Origin: a virus
Direction: 5' to 3' (one strand)
Length of the DNA: 36,852 nt
IMG/VR virus record: IMGVR_UViG_3300036804_000107
Span: 1 to 36,852 of that record
Shown piece after piece: positions 1 to 7,062 of this stretch (its first letter is position 1; each line of letters opens with the position of its first letter). The translations under genes were made by a program, and so were the position numbers. The notes below the pieces were generated by a model that was given only the letters and a program-made list of their open reading frames with translations, was not told the origin of the DNA and made no database searches.

Positions 1-148
1 CGTTTTCATTGCCAGCGACGCACAGCGGAACCGCGATGCAATCGCACCAGATCACGATTGCAAAACGCATTTCTTTGCAGTGGCCGCGATTGAGCGCGCC
101 GCCGATGGTGTTGATTAGATCGCTTACGATCTCGCGGGTATCGTTCAT
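1..148 (-). CDS. Partial hypothetical protein, runs off left edge
   Basis: The reading frame opens at an ATG at 148, preceded by AAAGGGCC as a weak ribosome site, and stays open to base 1, so only the first 49 codons are seen (MNDTREIVSDLINTIGG...). No family was recognised. A short hydrophobic stretch (FAIVIWCDCIAVPLCVA) could be a membrane segment. Its leader and first codons (MNDTRE) closely resemble an internal site at 265-292 inside the neighbouring upstream gene, which suggests a local duplication. Confidence 0.5.
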   Translation of the reverse strand, partial: MNDTREIVSDLINTIGGALNRGHCKEMRFAIVIWCDCIAVPLCVAGNEN

Positions 149-161
149 GCGTGGCCCTTTA

Positions 162-539
162 TTATTTCAGCAACAAACCAGCGGCACCGAACGCAAAACC
201 GATGATTGCGCCCAGAACCATGCCGGTAAGAAGTCCATCCGCAAAAGTCATGCTTCTCTCCCTTGTGTCGTTCATGCGCGGCCCTTCATTTTCCGGTTGG
301 CCCTCGAACCGCTTGAGTTGTTCCTTGAGCATAATCACAACGTCGTCGCGGTTGGCATTCGAGATATAATTAGCACGGCCACCGTCGCCAAATTTGAACA
401 CCATCAGGCAAAACCCGATTTGTCTCTGTTCTCCCCGCAAATCACCGTTGAAAAATTCATCGATGGCATGGGCAAGCCAATTCATCCTTTCGCGATAGGC
501 TTCCTCTATCGGGCCATCGCCTAGGGTATGTTCTGCCAT
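162..539 (-). CDS. YISN-motif phage protein fused to a C-terminal membrane segment
   Basis: This is a 125-residue protein. The ATG at 539 has AAGGAGC upstream. The middle part (GFCLMVFKFGDGGRANYISNANRDDVV, read in pieces) is the small 'YISNA-R-D' protein common in proteobacterial phages, which normally stands alone. After residue 90 comes MNDTRERSM and then a glycine- and alanine-rich hydrophobic helix (about residues 101-124) that looks like one transmembrane segment. Good internal starts exist at MNDTRE (near 270) and MTFADG (GGGAGAG upstream), so the membrane part may also be made alone. It overlaps the upstream gene by 19 bases. The function is unknown. Confidence 0.65.
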   Translation of the reverse strand: MAEHTLGDGPIEEAYRERMNWLAHAIDEFFNGDLRGEQRQIGFCLMVFKFGDGGRANYISNANRDDVVIMLKEQLKRFEGQPENEGPRMNDTRERSMTFADGLLTGMVLGAIIGFAFGAAGLLLK

Positions 540-745
540 CGGTTGCTCCTTCGTATTCGCTCGCGCAAGCTCGCTTGAGCGCAGAACAGGCCGCCATTGA
601 GCAAGACGCAGGCCGCGTCAATCGATGCGGCGATGAAGTGGCCCTCCGCGACGGCGGCCCATAAGGTCCAGAGGCCGAACGCACCAAAGAAGGCCGCCCA
701 AGCCTGTGCGCCATAGGTTGAGCGAATGATGGTCTTGAGTGTCAT
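521..745 (-). CDS. Small membrane protein, two hydrophobic segments
   Basis: This 74-residue protein of unknown function starts at an ATG overlapping the previous stop as ATGA (743-745), so it is translationally coupled. Two hydrophobic stretches (about residues 15-33 and 38-54) separated by a short EGH turn suggest a helical hairpin in the inner membrane. The C-terminus is arginine-rich (RERIRRSNRW), which would place both ends in the cytoplasm. It lies in a run of minus-strand accessory genes. A holin role cannot be excluded, but no endolysin lies beside it. Confidence 0.55.
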   Translation of the reverse strand: MTLKTIIRSTYGAQAWAAFFGAFGLWTLWAAVAEGHFIAASIDAACVLLNGGLFCAQASLRERIRRSNRWQNIP

Positions 746-951
746 CGCTTACGCTCGAATATCGCGGCGAAACTTAGGCCGGGGCTGACTTGCATGATTT
801 CGATCACTTTCCACAATGGCATGTCCGGCGTGTCGGCGGCGACCTCGAAATGACAGCCGGGGTTTGCGGTGTCGAAATCGCGAAGGTGTTGCAGCCATTT
901 TTGTTCAAGGCCGTCGCGGACGTGCGCGATGGTGAAAATCTTGGTCGTCAT
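742..951 (-). CDS. Hypothetical phage protein
   Basis: This 69-residue soluble protein (MTTKIFTIAHVRDGLEQKW...) is linked to both neighbours by ATGA overlaps, at 742-745 and 948-951. I recognise no domain. It is acidic to neutral, with no membrane segment or cysteine motif. The coupling on both sides is the main evidence that it is real. Confidence 0.55.
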   Translation of the reverse strand: MTTKIFTIAHVRDGLEQKWLQHLRDFDTANPGCHFEVAADTPDMPLWKVIEIMQVSPGLSFAAIFERKR

Positions 952-1160
952 GCCAACGCCTCCTTCGCAATTTTCCCGACGCCTTCAACGACGTGGCGCA
1001 TGCAATGGGCGCTGACTGCATCAAGGCTGATGCCGCCAGCGTGCAGCAATGCGGCGGCTTTTTTCCAGTCCGGCTCGGGGAAAACCGCGAGCGGATAGGC
1101 TTCGCTCCATTGCACGATCCGCTGTAGCGCTTCCTCATATTGTTCGGTTTTTTCGGTCAT
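948..1160 (-). CDS. Hypothetical phage protein
   Basis: This 70-residue, mostly helical soluble protein (MTEKTEQYEEALQRIVQWSEAY...) starts with ATG at 1160, overlapping the end of the upstream gene as ATGA. It has no recognised domain and is one link of a chain of stop/start overlaps running from 1545 down to 521. Shadow frames in the same interval lack start signals. Confidence 0.55.
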   Translation of the reverse strand: MTEKTEQYEEALQRIVQWSEAYPLAVFPEPDWKKAAALLHAGGISLDAVSAHCMRHVVEGVGKIAKEALA

Positions 1161-1330
1161 GTTCCCGACCTTTCCCGATCCAGCAATTCGCCAAACTGCC
1201 GGTTGGTTTCAATGAAGCCGCGCAGCGTGGCGTTCATGAACAGCATCATGCGCCAGAACCGAATTAGCGCGATGGCGTTCAACACCATCAGCACGGAGAA
1301 CACGATCATCAGGCCGGTTTGCAATGTCAT
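1157..1330 (-). CDS. Small single-pass membrane protein
   Basis: This 57-residue protein starts at the ATG at 1330 with GGAGGTG upstream, a strong ribosome site. Residues 6-27 form one hydrophobic helix, followed by a charged tail (ETNRQFGELLDRER) predicted to be helical and cytoplasmic. A longer in-frame reading upstream is rejected because it runs antisense through the next gene and has no ribosome site. The function is unknown. Confidence 0.6.
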   Translation of the reverse strand: MTLQTGLMIVFSVLMVLNAIALIRFWRMMLFMNATLRGFIETNRQFGELLDRERSGT

Positions 1331-1545
1331 CGTCGGCACCTCCAATATCGCCAGTGATTGCGCGTGTACCAGACGCGGTGACAAGTGAAATGATGCCGCC
1401 GATGGTGATGCACGCGAGCGTGAGGCTTGATCGTCGGTGCCGCGATCTCGACGGCAGGCGGCGGGCTGATTGCGTTCCAGCGCTCGCCGAAATCGGCGGC
1501 GGCGCAAGGGGCGGCAGCGATCAATGCGAGCGCGACGGCTTTCAT
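1327..1545 (-). CDS. Small secreted histidine- and arginine-rich protein
   Basis: This 72-residue protein starts at the ATG at 1545 (ATGA overlap with the preceding gene); a GTG two codons upstream is an alternative. Residues 1-17 (MKAVALALIAAAPCAAA) look like a Sec signal peptide with an Ala-X-Ala-type cleavage site. The mature part ends in a basic, aromatic tail with clustered histidines (HHHRRHH). Such a tail could bind metal or anionic surfaces. I know of no matching family, so the role is open. Confidence 0.5.
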   Translation of the reverse strand: MKAVALALIAAAPCAAADFGERWNAISPPPAVEIAAPTIKPHARVHHHRRHHFTCHRVWYTRNHWRYWRCRR

Positions 1546-1820
1546 AGCCACGTTTCCACGATGTTCGGATCATCGCCTTCATTGCGGTCAAGGCAGGTCA
1601 GGCCACAGTGCCGGAAGCTTTCGCGAATGATCGATAGCTCGCCCTGTACAATGTCCGTGGTGGCGACGGGTCCGCCTTTGCCGCCGCCGACCTCGAAGCG
1701 CCGCGCCACATAGCTGTGCGGGAAGTCTGTTGGGTGGTCGTACACCGTCCACATATTGAGGGTGCCTTGCGTCGCGGCCTCGCGCTGGCCTTCCAGAATT
1801 TTCAGGATGTTGGAGCGCAT
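1542..1820 (-). CDS. Conserved hypothetical phage protein
   Basis: This 92-residue protein starts with ATG at 1820, with GTGAGG upstream formed by the tail of the previous gene. It contains the segments MWTVYDHPTDFPHSYVARRF and DIVQGELSIIRESFRHCGL, which I recall as typical of small uncharacterised proteins in alphaproteobacterial phages. It has no membrane segment. It is coupled to the downstream signal-peptide protein by ATGA. The function is unknown. Confidence 0.65.
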   Translation of the reverse strand: MRSNILKILEGQREAATQGTLNMWTVYDHPTDFPHSYVARRFEVGGGKGGPVATTDIVQGELSIIRESFRHCGLTCLDRNEGDDPNIVETWL

Positions 1821-1827
1821 GGCGGCC

Positions 1828-2466
1828 TCACGCGGGCAAGAGTTTCAGGGCGCGGTTGATCTGGTCCTGTAGCGCTTGCTCGGCGTCGCCGCCCTCCTTG
1901 GCCGCGACCTCGCGCAGAAACGGCAAGCCCTTGTCAAAGGCGGCCTCGATCTCGGCGCGGGTCGCCGTGCGGCCTTCGGCAAACCACAACAGATCATGCG
2001 GCTCGCCGATCTGAAACAGCACGCCGCCTTTGCCGTCCTTGAACGCGTGGTAAGCCTTGGTGATCCAGATCAGGGTTGCGCCGGGGTTGTGTTCAAGCGA
2101 AATCCCGGCGGTCTTGCCGTCCGGCATATCAACTTCGTTGCGGCGTGCGCGCGGGCGGGTCAGGAACGGACAAGCCCTGACCGCGTATTGAGCGCATTCC
2201 AGATGCGACGGCGGCTCGCTGGAAACGCGATTGACCGAACACATGGGGCCGATGACGAAAGCCACGTAACGGCCCAGCGGCTCGCCGCACAGCCAGCACA
2301 GCCGCCTGCGATAGCAGGCGAAAAACTTTGCGCCGTCGAAGGCGCGGAAGTCCCAATCATTGCCAACCTTGGCGACGAAAAACGGCACCGGGAAACCACG
2401 TTCGTTGACGGGTAGTCGCGCCATCCGGCACGGGAGCGGAATGTCCTTGATTGCAGCATTGAGCAT
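1828..2466 (-). CDS. Cysteine-containing conserved phage protein
   Basis: This 212-residue protein starts with ATG at 2466 (AGAGGCG upstream). It has a CxxC pair (LCWLCGEPLGRYVAFVIGPM) near residues 57-60, more cysteines in SVNRVSSEPPSHLECAQYA and ACPFLTRP, and a C-terminal helical segment. The pattern fits a small structural zinc site of the type found in uncharacterised proteins of alphaproteobacterial phages and mobile elements. No catalytic motif was seen. It heads the chain of coupled small genes that follows. Confidence 0.65.
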   Translation of the reverse strand: MLNAAIKDIPLPCRMARLPVNERGFPVPFFVAKVGNDWDFRAFDGAKFFACYRRRLCWLCGEPLGRYVAFVIGPMCSVNRVSSEPPSHLECAQYAVRACPFLTRPRARRNEVDMPDGKTAGISLEHNPGATLIWITKAYHAFKDGKGGVLFQIGEPHDLLWFAEGRTATRAEIEAAFDKGLPFLREVAAKEGGDAEQALQDQINRALKLLPA

Positions 2467-2512
2467 GTACGCCTCTGGCCCCCAAGCCCGGCGTTAGTTG
2501 ATGTCCTCCCGG

Positions 2513-2605
2513 TTAAAATCCTAAAACCATCACATAAAAAAGCAGGGCGAGCGATCCCGCGCCCAAGGTGGCAACAGCCGCCATCAACACGCGATCTACG
2601 ATCAT
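2513..2605 (-). CDS. 30-residue membrane peptide
   Basis: This short gene lies between 2466 and 2611: the ATG at 2605 opens a 30-codon frame (MIVDRVLMAAVATLGAGSLA...). Almost the entire peptide after residue 6 is one hydrophobic helix ending GF. The start lies five bases beyond the stop of the regulator gene, whose last codons supply GGGG as a ribosome site, so it is probably translated by coupling. The function is unknown, and it could be chance coding. Confidence 0.4.
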   Translation of the reverse strand: MIVDRVLMAAVATLGAGSLALLFYVMVLGF

Positions 2606-2610
2606 GGCTT

Positions 2611-3009
2611 TTACCCCGACGATGTTATCAACGAATTTATCAGGCTGCGGATCGCGGGCTTGGTGCGGTCCGGTAGCTGCACAAAAATTCTCGCCAGCTT
2701 GTAGCTTTCGGTGTCGAACTCGGTGGTGTCCCCGCTGATCTTGGCCAATCCGTCCCAGCCCAATATTTCGTGCGGGTTGGTGTTGAGCGCCAAGGCGATC
2801 TTGATGAGCCGCGCCGCCGAAATCCGGTTGGTGCCTTTTTCATATTTTTGGACTTGCTGGAACGAGACATTGAGCAACTTGCCAAGTTCGTCCTGACTGA
2901 CGCCTTGATCGTTGCGCATGGCCCGTATCCGCAGGCCGATCTCCTTGTCGGTGATAGTGTTGGACCGTGCATTCTTTATCGCGACTTGCTTGGCCGCTCG
3001 CCTTGTCAT
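2611..3009 (-). CDS. XRE-family HTH transcriptional regulator
   Basis: This 132-residue DNA-binding protein starts with ATG at 3009, with AAGGAAGGTGG upstream. Residues about 25-82 form a Cro/CI-type helix-turn-helix domain (IGLRIRAMRNDQGVSQDELG, then VSFQQVQKYEKGTNRISAAR, then LNTNPHEILGW). The tail is a short helical extension ending in LINSLITSSG; there is no peptidase domain, so it is not a self-cleaving CI. This architecture is common in alphaproteobacterial chromosomes and prophages. It is followed directly by a 30-residue membrane peptide and preceded by two other small regulator-like genes. Its operator is unknown. Confidence 0.85.
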   Translation of the reverse strand: MTRRAAKQVAIKNARSNTITDKEIGLRIRAMRNDQGVSQDELGKLLNVSFQQVQKYEKGTNRISAARLIKIALALNTNPHEILGWDGLAKISGDTTEFDTESYKLARIFVQLPDRTKPAIRSLINSLITSSG

Positions 3010-3030
3010 TTGCCACCTTCCTTGTGTGTA

Positions 3031-3384
3031 TTAGCTGCCCGCACGCCTCGCCGCGCGCTCCCGCTTCTTGCGCAGGGCCTCTTTGTGCGCCTTGAATTCG
3101 TCGCGCGCTTTCGGGATTTCGCGTTCGTAATTTGGCTTCAACTCACGGTGCAGGCCATACTGGTAGCCCATTGCGCCCGCCATCTTGGCGAACGTTGCGT
3201 GTTGCGGCTTGCGGGTTTTGCCGCCGAACATATTTTTGACAGTGGCTAGCGCCAGCCCGGCCAACACCGCCAGATCACTCTCCTTGATATGCTCTTTTTC
3301 GTAGAGCGTGCGAAACACATCGCACTCGGGGTCCTTATCGACGAAATTATAGCTGCGGGTGATCCATGATCCGTTCTTAGCCAT
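3031..3384 (-). CDS. HTH-containing phage protein with basic tail
   Basis: This 117-residue protein starts at the ATG at 3384 (GGAGC upstream), overlapping the previous gene by eight bases. Residues 30-75 (IKESDLAVLAGLALATVKNM, GGKTRKPQHATFAKMAGAM) have the layout of a degenerate XRE helix-turn-helix. The C-terminal 30 residues are rich in Lys, Arg and Glu and likely form a charged helix. This type recurs in rhizobial prophages. A DNA-binding role is inferred from the fold pattern only. Confidence 0.65.
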   Translation of the reverse strand: MAKNGSWITRSYNFVDKDPECDVFRTLYEKEHIKESDLAVLAGLALATVKNMFGGKTRKPQHATFAKMAGAMGYQYGLHRELKPNYEREIPKARDEFKAHKEALRKKRERAARRAGS

Positions 3385-3946
3385 GATCTTGCTCCGCAGC
3401 TACCGGCTCGACGGGGGCGGGCTTCTTGGCTGCGGGCTTTTTGGGAACGGCCTTTTTCTTGGCCTTGGCTTTGCGGCTTTTGCCAATCACGGGGATATTG
3501 CGCCGCTCGCATTCGTGAATGCCATTTGCTGTCAGGCCATAGATACCGTCACTGATGCGCCGGGCATGGCCGCGCTGGCGCATGAGGCTGACTTGCGAGC
3601 TTGCGGTGGATGGCGTTAGCCCAAGGGCGGCGACGATGGGGCGTAACTTGTCTATCGGCATCGCGTAGTCGGGTGCTTTCGCCATCGCTTCAAGCATCGC
3701 CTGATAGCCGGTCTTGGCGTGGCCGTTGGCATCCTGCCCGCGTGCGCGCGACTTTCCGGTGTTGCCGTGCTTGGGGCCTTCCAGAAGTTTCATGGCGGGA
3801 TGTGCGCCGTTCAACAGCTTCGCCATTGGATGCGGTCTGTCATCGCCGACAACATCGATCTTGAGGCCGCTGTTGCCGGTGGCGATCAGCCCTAGCAGTT
3901 GGGTGATCGGCACCTCGAATGAGAACGTCAATTTCTTGATTGCCAT
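3377..3946 (-). CDS. Winged-helix-like protein with lysine/proline tail
   Basis: This 189-residue protein begins at the ATG at 3946 (MAIKKLTFSFEV); GCAAGGGGACC lies just upstream, which favours this start over the longer frame. Residues about 85-150 (YQAMLEAMAKAPDYAMPIDK, LGLTPSTASSQVSLMRQRGH, GIYGLTANG) look like a winged helix. The tail is a histone-like run of Lys, Pro and Ala (KAKKKAVPKKPAAKKPAP) that should bind nucleic acid without sequence preference. It is the first gene of the left minus-strand operon and faces a plus-strand regulator across 353 bases. Confidence 0.65.
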   Translation of the reverse strand: MAIKKLTFSFEVPITQLLGLIATGNSGLKIDVVGDDRPHPMAKLLNGAHPAMKLLEGPKHGNTGKSRARGQDANGHAKTGYQAMLEAMAKAPDYAMPIDKLRPIVAALGLTPSTASSQVSLMRQRGHARRISDGIYGLTANGIHECERRNIPVIGKSRKAKAKKKAVPKKPAAKKPAPVEPVAAEQDHG

Positions 3947-4299
3947 TGCAGGTCCCCTTGCGTTGGTAAGGCTAACACTCACGCCTTGATCTTATTCCCG
4001 TGCAGGTTGGAACGCAGGTTGTGGCCCAATCAAGGCGTAATAAATCGGACGAAGGCTAATCCTCCTATTTTTTCTGTCTAGCGAAATTGCAAAAACTCCC
4101 CGACGTGCATGGGCACAACCGCGCAACCATGCTATCCTAGCGGCGCTTCGCAGTCGTATTTTTTCGCAGGTTTGGCATTTTTTGCGGAAGTCCGATAACG
4201 CAACATCGGGTTGTTTCGTTCCAAAAAAAACGCATGACCAAATTGGTCATAAAAAAATAAGCAAAAACAATCCGTGCATTTGGGCGAGGGGATTGTTTG
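3947..4299. promoter_or_regulatory. Divergent control region between two regulator genes
   Basis: This 353-base, comparatively AT-rich gap separates a minus-strand operon (start 3946) from a plus-strand regulator (start 4300). It contains an exact 10-bp inverted pair (ACGCCTTGAT at 3981-3990, ATCAAGGCGT at 4029-4038), a half-match to the phage-wide site (GGCGTAAT, 4034-4041), several A-tracts and a perfect 17-bp palindrome at 4234-4250. No convincing gene is present. Promoters in both directions are expected here; no hexamer pair was clear enough to assign. Confidence 0.6.
4234..4250. promoter_or_regulatory. Perfect 17-bp palindrome, likely operator
   Basis: The sequence ATGACCAAATTGGTCAT has exact 8-base arms around a central A, 50 bases upstream of the winged-helix gene at 4300. 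Size and symmetry suit a homodimeric regulator. Autoregulation by the adjacent protein is the simplest inference. Confidence 0.55.
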
Positions 4300-4680
4300 A
4301 TGCCTACAAGGCTCGCGGCCCGACGCAAGCAGGGCGCTATCGTGGCGCGGCTGTTGGTCGTGATCTCAACGACGCTTGCCCGCGAATATCGCCGCAAGCA
4401 CGTCGGGGCCGTGTTCGGGGAAATTCTTGTCGCGATGGCAATTCGACAAAATGACTATGAAAGCGGCAAGCCGCTCACGATTTCTTGCATCGCAAAAATT
4501 CTGAATATGCCGCGTTCCAATGTGAAGCGCGCCACCACGATCCTGATGGCGCGGGGCGTGATCGTTGAGAATAACGGAACCTTTACCGAAAACCCTGCTT
4601 TCGTGGCCGGGCGCATGGATACGGAATGCGCCCGGACGATCATAGCCGCGATCCTCAAAGCGGCGGCCGATCTGGCCTAG
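4300..4680 (+). CDS. Winged-helix (MarR-like) transcriptional regulator
   Basis: This 126-residue protein starts with ATG at 4300; GAGGGG lies ten bases upstream, and a TTG codon directly precedes the ATG. Residues about 60-95 (LTISCIAKILNMPRSNVKRA, ARGVIVENNG) make a clear helix-turn-helix plus wing of MarR-like type. The N-terminus is basic and hydrophobic and may form the dimer interface. It is a lone plus-strand gene between two minus-strand blocks and ends four bases inside the convergent membrane-protein gene. The perfect palindrome at 4234-4250 is its probable operator. Confidence 0.7.
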   Translation: MPTRLAARRKQGAIVARLLVVISTTLAREYRRKHVGAVFGEILVAMAIRQNDYESGKPLTISCIAKILNMPRSNVKRATTILMARGVIVENNGTFTENPAFVAGRMDTECARTIIAAILKAAADLA

Positions 4681-5507
4681 TGCTGCCGCGCCAGCATCAG
4701 CAGCACGCCGCCGATCTGCGGCAACAGCGCCAGCAGCACCAGCCGCAGCATCGCGAAATCGTCCGCGCTTGGCTGCAACAGGCCGTGGCTTACCCATGCC
4801 ACGATCCGCATGGCGGCTTGGGTTTGCGGATCGGCGGCCTGTTCGACAATGCGGGTGGCATCATCAAGCGAGGCGCGGCGCTCGTTGACGGTGGCTTCGC
4901 GCTCGCGGCAGAATTTGCCGACACCGCCTTTGCACTCGCGATCCCGCGTCGCCATTGCGTCGCTCAAGGCCTCTTGTGCCGCCGTCACGGCAGGCGTCAC
5001 GCGTGATGCACGGGCCAGCGTCACGTCACTGATGTTGACCGATGCAAAGCCGATCCCGGCGGTGATCGCAAAGGCGAAGGTCGCGAGCCAGATCAGGCAG
5101 GCGATGGCGGCCCGGCCGCGCTTGCGGCTTTCCCACAGCCGGGCGGCACTCGATGGCAGCGCGAGCGCAGTCAGATCGGCGGCGACGCCAACGGCGAGGA
5201 ACAGCAAGCCAGCGCTATCGGTCGATCCCAGCGAGCGCGCAAACCATGCGTTCATGGTTAGCCCAACCGTGGCGAGGCCGCAGGCGGCGAGCGTCAACAG
5301 GATCGATGTCAGCGGCGCGCGCGGCGTCGCAGCGACGGGCCGCCGGGCGCGTTTCAGTGTGAGGGTAGGGGTTACACTCGGGGCGGGCGGCTGTGCGGCC
5401 TTGGCGGCCTCGCGCTTGCGGTCGCGATAGGCTTTGGCGCGCTCCGCGCCGGTCTTGGGGCGGGGTTGATGCAGCGGGACAATCGTTGCAGAAATGGTGT
5501 CAGCCAT
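4677..5507 (-). CDS. Four-helix membrane protein with coiled periplasmic loop
   Basis: This 276-residue protein starts with ATG at 5507 (GGAGAGA upstream). The N-terminus carries KTGAERAKAYRDRKR, a basic segment recurring in proteins from rhizobial prophages and integrative elements. Hydrophobic helices lie at about 66-86, 99-118, 133-155 and 254-273. Between helices 3 and 4 is a roughly 95-residue soluble, heptad-like loop with two cysteines (ECKGGVGKFC), which could form a disulfide in the periplasm. The function is unknown; superinfection exclusion or lysogenic conversion would suit a membrane protein next to the integrase, but that is inference. Confidence 0.7.
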   Translation of the reverse strand: MADTISATIVPLHQPRPKTGAERAKAYRDRKREAAKAAQPPAPSVTPTLTLKRARRPVAATPRAPLTSILLTLAACGLATVGLTMNAWFARSLGSTDSAGLLFLAVGVAADLTALALPSSAARLWESRKRGRAAIACLIWLATFAFAITAGIGFASVNISDVTLARASRVTPAVTAAQEALSDAMATRDRECKGGVGKFCREREATVNERRASLDDATRIVEQAADPQTQAAMRIVAWVSHGLLQPSADDFAMLRLVLLALLPQIGGVLLMLARQH

Positions 5508-5838
5508 TGAAATCTCTCCGGGGTGTCGGTGGTTAGAGCGCGGCGTCGTGTTTCAGCACGGCGTCGCGTTTGCATTTTCAGGGTTGAAGGTTAGGGCGGG
5601 GCGATCACGAACAGGGCGGGAACAGTGAGGGCAATTTTGAGGGCAATTTTAGTTGCCCCAAGGTGTAAAAACTTGCCCCAAGATGTCTTTAGGCTCGGTT
5701 CGTTCTTTTCCCGGTTTTTGCAAAAAGCCCTTGTAAATAAGGGGTTTCCGCGATTTTGCGCAGGCGCGTCAATTCTATGAGTGGATTGGTTCCTTTCCGT
5801 GTTTCATTTTTCGTGATTTTCCATAAAATATCAGTCAG
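5508..5838. other. Intergenic region downstream of integrase, candidate attP
   Basis: These 331 bases hold no gene. Four copies of the hexamer GGGCAA occur within 50 bases, two forward (5629-5634, 5641-5646) and two inverted (5653-5658, 5673-5678). A palindromic TTTTTGCAAAAA and a CCCTT/AAGGG inverted pair follow near 5715-5745. Clustered short repeats next to a tyrosine integrase are typical of arm-type sites in attP. No tRNA 3' end was recognised, so the core cannot be placed. Confidence 0.45.
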
Positions 5839-7062
5839 TTACGCGGTTTTTACAATCGGCGGGGCAACCAGCGGGGCAATATTGCCCTGTTCGGCCTCCA
5901 AAGGCATCGGCATCGCCGCGCTGTCAAGCGCCGCGCGGATCGCCTCATCATCGACCGTGACATAACCCAGCGTCGTCTCGACCTTGGAATGATCCATCAT
6001 CGTCTGTAGGTCAACAACCGAGACCTTCTTGGCCATCCGGGTCGCGAAGGTGTGCCGCCAGTCGTGAATGCGGACCTTGCCATGCAGCCCCAGCTTCTCC
6101 TTGCAGCGGTCCCACGCCGCGTTCCAGCCGCTATAGGTGATGGGGTAGCGGCACCCCTTGATAATCCGCCGCTCGACCGCGCCAGCCCGGCCAACGTGCA
6201 TCCGCTTGCTCTTGGTGCAGAGGTAGCCGAACACAAAAACCGCGTGACGGTCGTGACGGTTATATTCGGCCTGTAACACCGCCATGGCGGCTGCCCCCAG
6301 CCGAACGTCACGGCCGACCTCCTGACGATTTTTGCCGCGAACGTCACGCGCCATTTTGGCGTCCCAATCGACCTGATCCCAGCGCAACAGGTTCTCGTTG
6401 GCCCGCAAGCCCGACAACAGCGCAAAGCGCGAAACCTGCAAATAGTTCGGGTGGATGGTGGACAACAGGACTTGTTCGGTCGGCGTCTGGATCGCCCGCT
6501 TGGCCTTGTCGCCGCGCCGCACCTTCTGCACCTTGGCCTTGAAGGCACTCCATTTGTAATGCCGGATCGTAGCCCCGTGCGCGTCGTGGGCATGGGTCAG
6601 GATGCGCTTGAACAACTCGACGCTCTGATTGACGGTCGAAGCCTTGACCCGCACCCATACCCCGCCACGGCCCTTGCGCAGACACTCTGCGCGCGCCTGC
6701 GACATCTTCTGAATATCGGAGGCCGGGATTTCGTGGATCAAAAGCCCCGGCTTGACGTATTTCTGGAAAAAATCGATTTGGGTCCGGGCGTCGTCCTCGC
6801 TCATTGAGCGGAACGTGGGCACCTTCTCGGCGATATAGATTTCACAGGCCCGGCCAAACGACATCGGCCCGCGCCCAAGTTTCTTTTCGCCCGCAATTAA
6901 TGCGATGACTTCGGCCCGCTTGTTCGCCGCGAAGGTTTCGGCTTTCGCCTTGTCAAAGGTTCCGGTGCCGTCTTTATAGGTTTTCCCGTCAACGTTAAAA
7001 CGGTAGCTCCAAATGGCATCGGCCCGCGCTCTGGTGACGTATTTGCCGGACAACTCTGACAA
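5839..7062 (-). CDS. int: Tyrosine recombinase (phage integrase)
   Basis: This 407-residue enzyme integrates and excises the phage at the att sites. The catalytic set is complete: Arg220 (LLSGLRANE), Lys244 region (VRGKNRQ), His333-Asp-Trp-Arg336 (HDWRHTFATRM), His358 (MMDHSKVETT) and the nucleophile Tyr367 (LGYVTVDD). The N-terminal part has an arm-binding beta segment (WSYRFNVDGKTYKDGTG) and a core-binding SAM-like domain. I chose the TTG at 7062 because GCAAGGGGAAA stands just upstream and matches ribosome sites of other genes here; no ATG lies near the true N-terminus, and the longer frame reads antisense-style residues. It overlaps the upstream HTH gene by about 166 bases. Confidence 0.93.
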   Translation of the reverse strand: MSELSGKYVTRARADAIWSYRFNVDGKTYKDGTGTFDKAKAETFAANKRAEVIALIAGEKKLGRGPMSFGRACEIYIAEKVPTFRSMSEDDARTQIDFFQKYVKPGLLIHEIPASDIQKMSQARAECLRKGRGGVWVRVKASTVNQSVELFKRILTHAHDAHGATIRHYKWSAFKAKVQKVRRGDKAKRAIQTPTEQVLLSTIHPNYLQVSRFALLSGLRANENLLRWDQVDWDAKMARDVRGKNRQEVGRDVRLGAAAMAVLQAEYNRHDRHAVFVFGYLCTKSKRMHVGRAGAVERRIIKGCRYPITYSGWNAAWDRCKEKLGLHGKVRIHDWRHTFATRMAKKVSVVDLQTMMDHSKVETTLGYVTVDDEAIRAALDSAAMPMPLEAEQGNIAPLVAPPIVKTA

